The notes under the pieces: generated by a model
Database searches by the model: none
What the model saw: the letters and a program-made list of their open reading frames with translations, nothing else
Told to the model about the DNA's origin: nothing
Source of the DNA: a virus
Virus record (IMG/VR): IMGVR_UViG_3300020455_000003
Location: 1 to 37,783 of that record
Direction: 5' to 3' (one strand)
DNA length: 37,783 nucleotides
Shown here: one piece after another, positions 23,895 through 30,241 of the stretch
Position numbering within the stretch: the first letter of the stretch is position 1
Layout: the number at the start of each line of letters is the position of its first letter
Position numbers and translations under genes: made by a program

Positions 23895-24515
23895 TTAATA
23901 GCTCCTTATTTTCATTCGACGGCCAGAACCGCCAGTTTTCGCTAACTCGTTTTCTTGGTTTAAAGTTTCCAGGGCAGACGTGTAGTACGCCCCCCAAACT
24001 GGGATCCGATTGTCCTCCATAAGATATGGAGCGGATTGTAAAAGCGAAGCATACAAGTAAACATCCGGATAATAAGTCAGGATCCAATTTGTTGTTATGC
24101 TATTGCTTAAACCCTCTATAGCTTCGTAATAAAGCATCTCTATTGTGTAGTCCGCGTCGGGAGACGGAAACACCTCTATCGAGCCATCGATCATCGCGTA
24201 ATATGCCGGTTCCCCAGTAGCGTTACCAGCTTCTGCTCTTAATTTAGATATTTCATTTGTGCCGGCTAATTCTAAAACTTTAGTCTCCGCCGTATTTAAA
24301 GTCATTCTAACTGGCGAAAGAAAATCAATTGGTAAGGCTGTAAACTGATTATCTAACAATGCAGTTTTACGGGTTTCCATTCTCCAGTGCCTAATATCTC
24401 TATTCATTTTTGCTTCTGCTAAACGAATAAAAGTAGGTATGACGTTTGTTAAATCATCACGATTTAAAAAATTTGCTATTTCTGTTTTTAGCTCGGTAAA
24501 ATTTGATAGGCTCAT
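23895..24515 (-). CDS. Head-to-tail adaptor, SU10-like, 206 aa
   Basis: Connects the portal to the tail. N-terminal block FTELKTEIANFLNRDDLTNVIPTFIRLAEAKMNRDIRHWRM, a central beta segment (FTALPIDFLSPVRMTLNT, YAMIDGSIEVFPSPD) and the C-terminal helix block (YYPDVYLYASLLQSAPYLM) match the SU10 adaptor type, and the length agrees. Overlaps the upstream gene by four bases. Confidence 0.82.
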   Translation of the reverse strand: MSLSNFTELKTEIANFLNRDDLTNVIPTFIRLAEAKMNRDIRHWRMETRKTALLDNQFTALPIDFLSPVRMTLNTAETKVLELAGTNEISKLRAEAGNATGEPAYYAMIDGSIEVFPSPDADYTIEMLYYEAIEGLSNSITTNWILTYYPDVYLYASLLQSAPYLMEDNRIPVWGAYYTSALETLNQENELAKTGGSGRRMKIRSY

Positions 24516-25096
24516 TGCATTTTGCCCTCGCGTCTAAAATATTGCTCCAGCTCTTTAAACACCGGCCTAGCAACATTAGCAGCTCCCGTAGCAGCTCCCT
24601 TAACAACTGGTTTTGCAAACGGAGCCATAGACAGTGCAGCATCGCCAGCGCCCAGGGCAATTTGACCAACCTGGCCTAATACACCAGGAACGCCGTTCAT
24701 AGCGTAAGCGTCAGGTATATTCCTGGCGGCGTCGTAAGCGTCCTCCAGGCCCATTGCAGTGCCCAGGCCTGGCATAAAGCCGGCAACGTTCATTGCTTGT
24801 GTCGCCATTCGTGGGTTGCCAGTCCTACGCAAGACTTCGTCAAAAATACTATAACCTATCATGTTCTCCGTATTGCTGGCATCCATTGCCGCCTGGAGCT
24901 CGTCCTGGGAATATTTATAGCCAGGCGCTACGCCTCGGCCTCGGTTACGACCGGACAATTCCATGTTTGGCTCTCGCGGTGTTTTCATCTCAAAAGCTTC
25001 GCCCTCTACGCCCATCACGTTGTCGTACTGGCGTCGGAATTTTTGTTCCTGCAAGTTGGCGATTTTAGCTTTTAGGTTGTTTTCTAATTCACTCAT
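24512..25096 (-). CDS. Hypothetical virion-region protein, 194 aa
   Basis: N-terminus charged and helical. Residues of about 105-185 are rich in alanine, glycine and methionine with weakly hydrophobic stretches (VAGFMPGLGTAMGL, GQVGQIALGAGDAALSMAPF, KGAATGAANVARP). Such segments can insert in membranes, as in ejection proteins. Family not recognised. Overlaps neighbours on both sides by four bases. Confidence 0.65.
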   Translation of the reverse strand: MSELENNLKAKIANLQEQKFRRQYDNVMGVEGEAFEMKTPREPNMELSGRNRGRGVAPGYKYSQDELQAAMDASNTENMIGYSIFDEVLRRTGNPRMATQAMNVAGFMPGLGTAMGLEDAYDAARNIPDAYAMNGVPGVLGQVGQIALGAGDAALSMAPFAKPVVKGAATGAANVARPVFKELEQYFRREGKMQ

Positions 25097-26379
25097 TGCG
25101 CCCTCATGTTGTAATAAAGAGGGCTCTCAGGTGTGCCTGGTTGTGGATCCTGCATTGATAACGCACCCATAACACCACCACCGGCAAAGGGGAGGGACAT
25201 AGCTCGTTTATTCATAATAAAATCAAATAGCACCTGATCCATTGTCGTGCCGCGCTTGGCAGCCGTTGTCGCTGCTCGATCTCGCATAGCGCCCATAAAC
25301 GTGGTTAAGCTGCTTGGGTCTACTCCGGTTTTCTTTGACGCGCCCATCCAAAGAGCTGCTTGCGTTTGCGGACCAGTTAGACCCAACTCCTGGCCAAGCT
25401 CAAACATAAAATCTTCCATGTGCCCATACTCGGCAGTATTAGGTTTTTGAGCCCAAACAATTGGATTATCCATCATTTCTTCAATAGGAATAACGTTGTC
25501 TTTCACGGCTTTTTTAGGATTAAATCCAGGATTACCGCTGGCATGTTTCTTAAAATATTTTTTAGACTTAGGATACTTGGCAATCATTTTTTCCATAAAG
25601 TCTTTGCCGACTTCAGTACCGCCAGTAGCCAGCCACTCCGGATCCATCGATGCCATACCAAAATACCTGGTAAAGTGCAGATCCGCCGCGATGTTTCTCT
25701 CGCTGCCTTTTAGAGATGCGGTAAAGCCTTTAGGTTTTGGGTTTTCTGTAAAACTACCTTTTGACGGTGCAACACCTGGCTCAGCTAAGCCAGACCAGGC
25801 GCCCTGGTTTTGACGCGCAACGATCAGCTCCTGCAATCCGCCAGTTTTATGCCCGTAGCCTTTTTTTCTGGTTTTGGCCAAAGCTCGACCGTCAGCTATA
25901 TTTTCGACGTCAGCTAGATCGCTCATATACTTTTGGCCGCTGCTCATGTTGCTGTTACGAGGCACTGTCTGATTATACATGCGCTCACGAACAGCGGTCG
26001 CGTTACCAATATTTGGCGGCACTTTCGAACCAGGAGAAGTAGCACCAACAAGATCTAGGAATTCGTGATACTGCCGCAAGCCTTCATCAGGGCCGTAGCC
26101 AGTTTGAAACCAGTCGAGCAGCTCCTCGGTGTTGTACCAATCTTCGCCAACATCTAAACCGGCAGAAATATTTTCAATCATGGTTTGACGCATAGGATTA
26201 TTTTGATCGCGCAAAGCAGCTAAAGATTTCTCAAGCCTAGGCGTTAACTTTGCCGGCTTGTATCGCATAAGTGAGAATTCGTTACGATTAGGTCCGGCGC
26301 CGCGATACTCAGGCTTAGAGCCTGGCGGTTTACCGAACATACTTAATAATGCTTCTTGGCCTTGTTTTAGATACGACAC
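25093..26379 (-). CDS. Conserved marine-phage structural-region protein, 428 aa
   Basis: Starts with GTG. It has a soluble, mixed helical sequence with features such as PPNIGNATAVRERMYNQTV, NIAADLHFTRYFGMASMDPEWL and LTGPQTQAALWMGASKKTGV. Related large proteins occur next to terminase genes in marine phages, as far as I recall, but no activity is known to me. It ends in a P-rich tail (MQDPQPGTPESPLYYNM). Confidence 0.65.
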   Translation of the reverse strand: MSYLKQGQEALLSMFGKPPGSKPEYRGAGPNRNEFSLMRYKPAKLTPRLEKSLAALRDQNNPMRQTMIENISAGLDVGEDWYNTEELLDWFQTGYGPDEGLRQYHEFLDLVGATSPGSKVPPNIGNATAVRERMYNQTVPRNSNMSSGQKYMSDLADVENIADGRALAKTRKKGYGHKTGGLQELIVARQNQGAWSGLAEPGVAPSKGSFTENPKPKGFTASLKGSERNIAADLHFTRYFGMASMDPEWLATGGTEVGKDFMEKMIAKYPKSKKYFKKHASGNPGFNPKKAVKDNVIPIEEMMDNPIVWAQKPNTAEYGHMEDFMFELGQELGLTGPQTQAALWMGASKKTGVDPSSLTTFMGAMRDRAATTAAKRGTTMDQVLFDFIMNKRAMSLPFAGGGVMGALSMQDPQPGTPESPLYYNMRAQ

Positions 26380-26598
26380 TTACCGCCTCACACTTTTTTT
26401 GCCGCTACACCCCCAGGCTTTACGGCGAACTTTTACTTTTGGTGTACGCTTCTGACTAACAGTCCGAGCGCAATAGTTATCTCCGCGTTTCGTACCAGGT
26501 CGAGAAATACGCCGGTGCGTTTTCCCCTTGCTATCCTTGTACGTTGTGCCGTCAGCATACTTTTTGCTGGCCGGTACTTTTTTTCTTTTCGCCGGCAT
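26380..26598 (-). CDS. Small basic protein, YKDSKGKTHRR type (DUF6321-like), 72 aa
   Basis: Very basic with lysine and arginine ends, and a conserved-looking core TYKDSKGKTHRRISRPGTKR followed by DNYCARTVSQK and KAWGC. Two cysteines may bind metal. Small basic proteins near terminase genes may bind packaged DNA; that is inference. ATG overlaps the stop of the 19-aa frame upstream (TAATG). Confidence 0.7.
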   Translation of the reverse strand: MPAKRKKVPASKKYADGTTYKDSKGKTHRRISRPGTKRGDNYCARTVSQKRTPKVKVRRKAWGCSGKKSVRR

Positions 26599-26657
26599 TA
26601 CTTTTTCTTCGGTGGCCGACCGCGTTTTGACCCATAGGTGCCTTTACCTTTTGGCAT
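26598..26657 (-). CDS. Micro-protein, 19 aa, basic
   Basis: MPKGKGTYGSKRGRPPKKK. It has a strong GAGGAGAG ribosome-binding site. Its ATG overlaps the stop of the upstream basic gene (TAATG at 26659-26655) and its TAA overlaps the ATG of the next (TAATG at 26600-26596). The GRPPKK end resembles an AT-hook core. This double coupling suggests a real product or a translation relay. Confidence 0.55.
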   Translation of the reverse strand: MPKGKGTYGSKRGRPPKKK

Positions 26658-26827
26658 TACGCTCTCCTCTTAGTTTTTTTCTTGGTGGGTTTCTTTTTCG
26701 CCGTTTTGGCAGCGCGTTTGAATTGGGCGTCGGAAGGACGGCCCTTTTCACCTTTGCGCTTCATCCGTTCTCCAGAACCGGCTTTTATCCTGGCTCTCTT
26801 CTTCGCGATGTTCCTATAGAGCGACAT
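26657..26827 (-). CDS. Small basic marine-phage protein, 56 aa
   Basis: MSLYRNIAKKRARIKAGSGE followed by a lysine-rich tail. Short MSLY-N-I-KKRARIKAGSGE proteins occur in many marine phages; the function is unknown to me. The ATG at 26827 has GGGG upstream; a TTG start four codons earlier is possible. The positive charge suggests nucleic-acid binding. Confidence 0.7.
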   Translation of the reverse strand: MSLYRNIAKKRARIKAGSGERMKRKGEKGRPSDAQFKRAAKTAKKKPTKKKTKRRA

Positions 26828-26888
26828 AAAAAACCCCAAGTTAATCTTGCGATCAAATTAACATGAGCCAGGCTAAAATACCTAAATT

Positions 26889-28295
26889 CTATGCAATGCC
26901 CTGGATGTTGCGTCGGAGCTCGCCGCGAAACCGATTAAACGCGCCTGACATGGCCGTCGCGCCTTCGCCGGAAAAAGTAAGCGCCAGGCTATCCGCGAGA
27001 TCCGGAGAATTAAATCCGCGTTTCTTTAAATCCTGTTTGCTTTCCGCTTTGATTTTACCAGAGCTGGTAAACGTATAACGCAACGAGGTCAGCTCCGACA
27101 AAAGCTGATTATTCTTCGGGATCTTACACGACCGGTTTTCTAACCAGGCTTTTGTCTTAAACCAAAGCTCGGCGCGTAAATTTAAATAGGTTTCCTTCAT
27201 GGACGGGCTCTCGCTCACGTTAATAGCGCGAACCGGCAAACCAAGCTCGGAAAGTCTGTCAAAACAACCGGCGCCCATCCCGACCGAATCGATCATGATT
27301 TCCAGGTGATCTTGCTCAAACGGCTCCAGGGCGTCGTACTCGGCTTTCACGCGGCCAACTGTTTGCATAAGATCTAAACCACCCCAGGAACGCAGCTCGG
27401 TCACTACGGAGCCTCTACGCTTGCATAAAGCGGTTTTGTCGCCGCCATACCTACTAACGTCCAGGGCCCACACCATAGGCGTCTCTGGACTTTCTTCGAT
27501 GTCTCGATGTTGCGCTGCCTCTACCAGGTGAAACGGAATTATCGTGTCGTCGTCGGCCAGTGGGAATTCACCCATTACGCGCACCATAAACGCGCTGGAA
27601 TTCTCGCCGTAGCGGTCGCGCATCTCATCGATAAACTCCGGAGCAACTAACGGGCTATCCTGGCAGCTCCAGCGCCTAGTCCACCAGCTTTTACGCATTC
27701 GGTTGTGGCTCTCAAAAAATGTGCCGCTGGAACGGGTAGGGTTCGACAACATCAAAACGGTTGCATTCGTTGACGATAAACTGCCGGCGCTGGCCTCAAA
27801 TACGACCTCCGGAACGCCTGATGCCTCATCAATGACCAAAAGCACATTGTCGGAGTGCACTCCTGCCAAGGCCTCTCCGGCATTCTCAGCTCTCGCCGTC
27901 CGGCAAGAGATAAACGCTTCAGCCGGTGCCGCTACAAGCTCCACACGATCAGATTTAACGTTAAGCAGCTCCTGGAGCTCCCTAGGCAATTCCCCTATCC
28001 ATCTTTTTAGCTCAGAAAACATCGCGTCGAATAGCTGCGAACTAGTGGGGGCCGTCACGACGACCTTGCAGGGAAATTTGAGCATCAAAAACCATAGCAT
28101 CGCCCAGCTCGCAGTCGTACTCTTGCCAGTTCCATGACCCGAGCGGACACTGAGGCGTCTAGTAGGGGAGGCAACCTCGCGCAAAAATTCCGCCTGGTAG
28201 TCAAAAGGCTCAACTCCAAGGATCTCCTGGACAAAGCGAACCGGATCGTTTTGATACGTCTCGACGAATTCTTCCATAAAATTTTTAGTCGTCAT
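26889..28295 (-). CDS. terL: Terminase large subunit, 468 aa
   Basis: ATP-driven motor that packages DNA and cuts concatemers. N-terminal ATPase: Walker A SGHGTGKST (52-60), Walker B VLLVIDEA (151-158). C-terminal RNase H-like nuclease: Asp279 in WALDVSRYGGDKTAL, Asp336 in IMIDSVGMGAG, and Asp432/Asp435 in SPDLADSLAL. Length is normal. It overlaps the small subunit by 11 bases. The mode of packaging (cos or pac) cannot be settled here. Confidence 0.93.
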   Translation of the reverse strand: MTTKNFMEEFVETYQNDPVRFVQEILGVEPFDYQAEFLREVASPTRRLSVRSGHGTGKSTTASWAMLWFLMLKFPCKVVVTAPTSSQLFDAMFSELKRWIGELPRELQELLNVKSDRVELVAAPAEAFISCRTARAENAGEALAGVHSDNVLLVIDEASGVPEVVFEASAGSLSSTNATVLMLSNPTRSSGTFFESHNRMRKSWWTRRWSCQDSPLVAPEFIDEMRDRYGENSSAFMVRVMGEFPLADDDTIIPFHLVEAAQHRDIEESPETPMVWALDVSRYGGDKTALCKRRGSVVTELRSWGGLDLMQTVGRVKAEYDALEPFEQDHLEIMIDSVGMGAGCFDRLSELGLPVRAINVSESPSMKETYLNLRAELWFKTKAWLENRSCKIPKNNQLLSELTSLRYTFTSSGKIKAESKQDLKKRGFNSPDLADSLALTFSGEGATAMSGAFNRFRGELRRNIQGIA

Positions 28296-28791
28296 TTTCG
28301 ATAACCTTCGTGGCGTCCGGAACAGTTTTCATTTTTCGCAAAGCATCTAGGTGCATGTCGCCCAGGGAAATCGTGACCTCCGTCTGGCCGGCCTTTGTTC
28401 CGTACCTTGCCTGGTTCCAAGCCTGGGCAACAAATCGATGCTGGCCAGCCTTCTCCCTGGCAATCGCAACGTCAACCTGGTTGAGCTCCTTTGTCCTGGA
28501 TCCTTCTTCCGCCAGGTCGCGTTCCATTTGCCGCTCTTTGCCCAAATTTTCAAAAATTTGGAAGCCCATCTCCGCGTGTGCGTCCGCCGCTTTTTCGCGT
28601 ATCGCTTCAATCGCTTTGCTGTACTCGTCGTTATTGATAAGCAACCGGTGAAGGTAGCCTCGGTTAAGATCGAGATCTTTTGCTAAGCTGCTAATGGTGC
28701 CGCCAGACATGAGGAAATCTTGCAGATAATCTGCCCCACCTCTGGTTTCGATTTTCTCCAATGCCTGGCGACGTTTGGGTCTTCCTGCCAT
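28285..28791 (-). CDS. terS: Terminase small subunit, 168 aa
   Basis: Recognises the packaging site and regulates TerL. N-terminal helix-turn-helix at about residues 28-55 (SGGTISSLAKDLDLNRGYLHRLL), a central coiled helix (EAIREKAADAHAEMGFQIFE) and a C-terminal tail. It lies directly before terL. Start supported by CAGGAG seven bases upstream. The non-coding-looking 28.8-29.2 kb region just ahead may contain its binding site. Confidence 0.85.
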   Translation of the reverse strand: MAGRPKRRQALEKIETRGGADYLQDFLMSGGTISSLAKDLDLNRGYLHRLLINNDEYSKAIEAIREKAADAHAEMGFQIFENLGKERQMERDLAEEGSRTKELNQVDVAIAREKAGQHRFVAQAWNQARYGTKAGQTEVTISLGDMHLDALRKMKTVPDATKVIENDD

Positions 28792-28814
28792 GTAAAACTC
28801 CTGTTCTTCTATTG

Positions 28815-29009
28815 TTATCCTATTTGGTTTTCTCTCGCCAAATTTTGGCGTTCGTGTGTGTCTTGACCTGGTCCAGGGCGGGGGGCCAAATTTCTGGAGG
28901 GGGGGGTCATTTTTGTTCTATTTGCGACATTTTTGGTTTCCAATGGTTTTCGGATCTCGCCAGATATCGCGTAACCTATTGTTATCATTGTGCTAATCGG
29001 CGTTTTCAT
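28815..29009 (-). CDS. Doubtful small ORF, 64 aa
   Basis: ATG overlaps the stop of the frame at 29006 (ATGA), as in real gene pairs here. But no ribosome-binding site is visible, the second half is low-quality P, R and Q rich sequence, and it crosses the G-runs. No family recognised. Listed because the coupling is suggestive. Confidence 0.3.
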   Translation of the reverse strand: MKTPISTMITIGYAISGEIRKPLETKNVANRTKMTPPSRNLAPRPGPGQDTHERQNLARENQIG

Positions 29010-29227
29010 AAGTTTATCGTTTTACGCATAATTAACATTATGTTAATTCTCGCCTCGCGCATGCGCGTGTGCGCGACCCCGTCGCCGCGTCTCGCGACGT
29101 GCTCAAAAGGGCAGAGCGAAGAGCAAAAGAACTTTGGGAGAAGTAGACCTCGCTCTGCCAGGTTGCGGCTACCGACAGGGAGGAAACGATAGCCTGATCG
29201 AGGTAATAACTTATCAATACACCACAT
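29006..29227 (-). CDS. Doubtful small ORF, 73 aa
   Basis: A strong GGAGGGG site (29241-29235) sits just upstream of ATGs at 29230 and 29227, directly after the stop of the DUF6378-like gene. The protein starts MWCIDKLLPRSGYRFLPVGS and does not resemble a known family. Its codons run through palindromes and a 10-bp stem, so the DNA may instead serve as a signal. Real or not is unresolved. Confidence 0.35.
   Translation of the reverse strand: MWCIDKLLPRSGYRFLPVGSRNLAERGLLLPKFFCSSLCPFEHVARRGDGVAHTRMREARINIMLIMRKTINL
29030..29048. promoter_or_regulatory. 19-bp palindrome AATTAACATTATGTTAATT
   Basis: Perfect 9-bp arms around a single T. AT-rich, immediately next to the CpG-rich palindrome. Candidate operator or promoter element controlling the terminase and structural genes. 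Confidence 0.45.
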
Positions 29228-29245
29228 CATTAAACCCCTCCAAAT

Positions 29246-29530
29246 TTACACGTCATCCATGTGCAATCGGTAGGCGATGACCAGGTAGTTAATCTGATCC
29301 AGCAAGCTATCCTCATGGAAGCCGGTGTTATCCATCCTGGCAGCTTTGAGCTCGGCCATTAGCCTGGCAACCTCGTGAGCTGTTAGCTTCTCACCAGGCT
29401 TCAGCTTGTCCTGGAGAACGGAAGTCCACCTGGCAGCGATCGTCTCGTGTAATGGCCTGGCGTCGCCGTAAGTATCTTCGCGCTCAACCAGGATATTATT
29501 TGCTCTGTCTAAAATTGTTTTATAATTCAT
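29246..29530 (-). CDS. DUF6378-like protein, 94 aa
   Basis: Matches the block order REDTYGDARPLHETIAARWT, LTAHEVARLMAELKAARM and LLDQINYLVIAYRLH. This is a small helical phage family whose acidic and histidine residues look like those of MazG-type nucleotide hydrolases. Activity is not known. Overlaps the upstream gene by 11 bases. Confidence 0.7.
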   Translation of the reverse strand: MNYKTILDRANNILVEREDTYGDARPLHETIAARWTSVLQDKLKPGEKLTAHEVARLMAELKAARMDNTGFHEDSLLDQINYLVIAYRLHMDDV

Positions 29531-29834
29531 CTTTCCCTCGTGCTTTGTATTTTGCGTAACCTCGGTCGCTAACCACGACGACGTAGTCTCGGTCGATCAA
29601 CGTCATGAGCTGCTCCAACATCTCTTGCTTAGTCTCGTCCATCGCTCCGGCTAACGTGTGGAGATCCATGACGCCTTGAGAGCGCATGAACGTCAAAATG
29701 TGCAGCTCGTACCTGGACAATGGTTCCCTCGTTCTCCGGCGCTTCTTGTCATCGGGCAGGGCAGCTCTTAATCCTAACTTTGCTCGCTTGCGTTCGAACT
29801 CCATCATTTGGACGCGCATCTTATCCTCGTCCAT
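29520..29834 (-). CDS. Winged-helix-like DNA-binding protein, 104 aa
   Basis: Basic N-terminus (KRRRTREPLSR), then LHILTFMRSQGVMDLHTLAGAMDETKQEMLEQLMTLIDRDYVVVVS: helix, helix-turn-helix and wing in MarR-like order. Probably a regulator or replication accessory. Overlaps the upstream gene by 14 bases. Confidence 0.65.
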   Translation of the reverse strand: MDEDKMRVQMMEFERKRAKLGLRAALPDDKKRRRTREPLSRYELHILTFMRSQGVMDLHTLAGAMDETKQEMLEQLMTLIDRDYVVVVSDRGYAKYKARGKDEL

Positions 29835-30057
29835 TCTCTAGTTCCCACTTACGCTGCAAGATTGCCTGGCGCTGGAAATTATTCCAGCTCTTGAGATCCG
29901 ACATATTGAGATGACGCTTTCGATTAGCAATGGCTTCTAGATCCACCAGATCTGTCACTGCGTTGAGTAATCGAATGAAATCCTCTTCGCTCATTACAGC
30001 GTAATCCGGAGCTTTCCACTCTAACCTTTTGAGATCCTCCTCGGTCAGCATAACCAT
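29821..30057 (-). CDS. Hypothetical protein, 78 aa
   Basis: Charged helical protein (MLTEEDLKRLEWKAPDYAVM, EEDFIRLLNAVTDLVDLEAI). First gene after the iteron-like array; a second ATG two codons in is also possible. A TTGGTATGG iteron-like copy lies directly at the start, so expression may be controlled by the iteron-binding protein. Family not recognised. Confidence 0.6.
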   Translation of the reverse strand: MVMLTEEDLKRLEWKAPDYAVMSEEDFIRLLNAVTDLVDLEAIANRKRHLNMSDLKSWNNFQRQAILQRKWELENGRG

Positions 30058-30241
30058 ACCAACCCGAGCAACCCTACCATCATACCATTACCTAAAGGTA
30101 AATGGTATTGGTGGTATAGTTGGCGTTGCCGATACCAATTAGTATACCAACCGATACCAATTATACCAATTTGATATACTTTATGCATAACAATCAGGTA
30201 CTTAGACATCACACTGTTGCTGGTATCGGCTGGTATTCCGC
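30058..30241. repeat. Iteron-like array of ATACC/GGTAT repeats, candidate origin or operator
   Basis: About eleven ATACC or GGTAT copies in 184 bp. Four ATACCAA units lie at 30132-30138, 30144-30150, 30154-30160 and 30163-30169. An imperfect hairpin ATACCATTACCT/AGGTAAATGGTAT lies at about 30082-30107, and CTGGTATCGGCTGGTAT near 30222-30237. AT-rich, with no credible gene. It adjoins the primase/helicase. ATCAGGTACTTAGA near 30193-30206 is a partial 17-bp motif copy. Iterons beside a replication gene suggest an origin; a repressor site is the alternative. Confidence 0.65.

Larger units (their letters stand above)
28792..29245. other. 454-bp region with no certain gene; palindromes and G-runs
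   Basis: It separates the replication genes from the terminase genes. It holds G-runs GGG-C-GGGGGG (28876-28885) and eight G (28899-28906), a 19-bp palindrome (29030-29048), the CpG-rich palindrome CGCGCATGCGCG (29056-29067), hairpin GCGAC-CCC-GTCGC (29073-29085) and a 10-bp stem GGCAGAGCGA/TCGCTCTGCC (29110-29119 with 29150-29159). Two weak minus-strand frames cover most of it. It could be a packaging (cos or pac) site and late promoter region. Confidence 0.5.

Noticed and set aside
28761-29192. Plus-strand 143-residue frame over the terS upstream region
   Set aside because: It opposes all neighbouring genes, runs through G-runs and palindromes, and has no ribosome-binding site or family resemblance.
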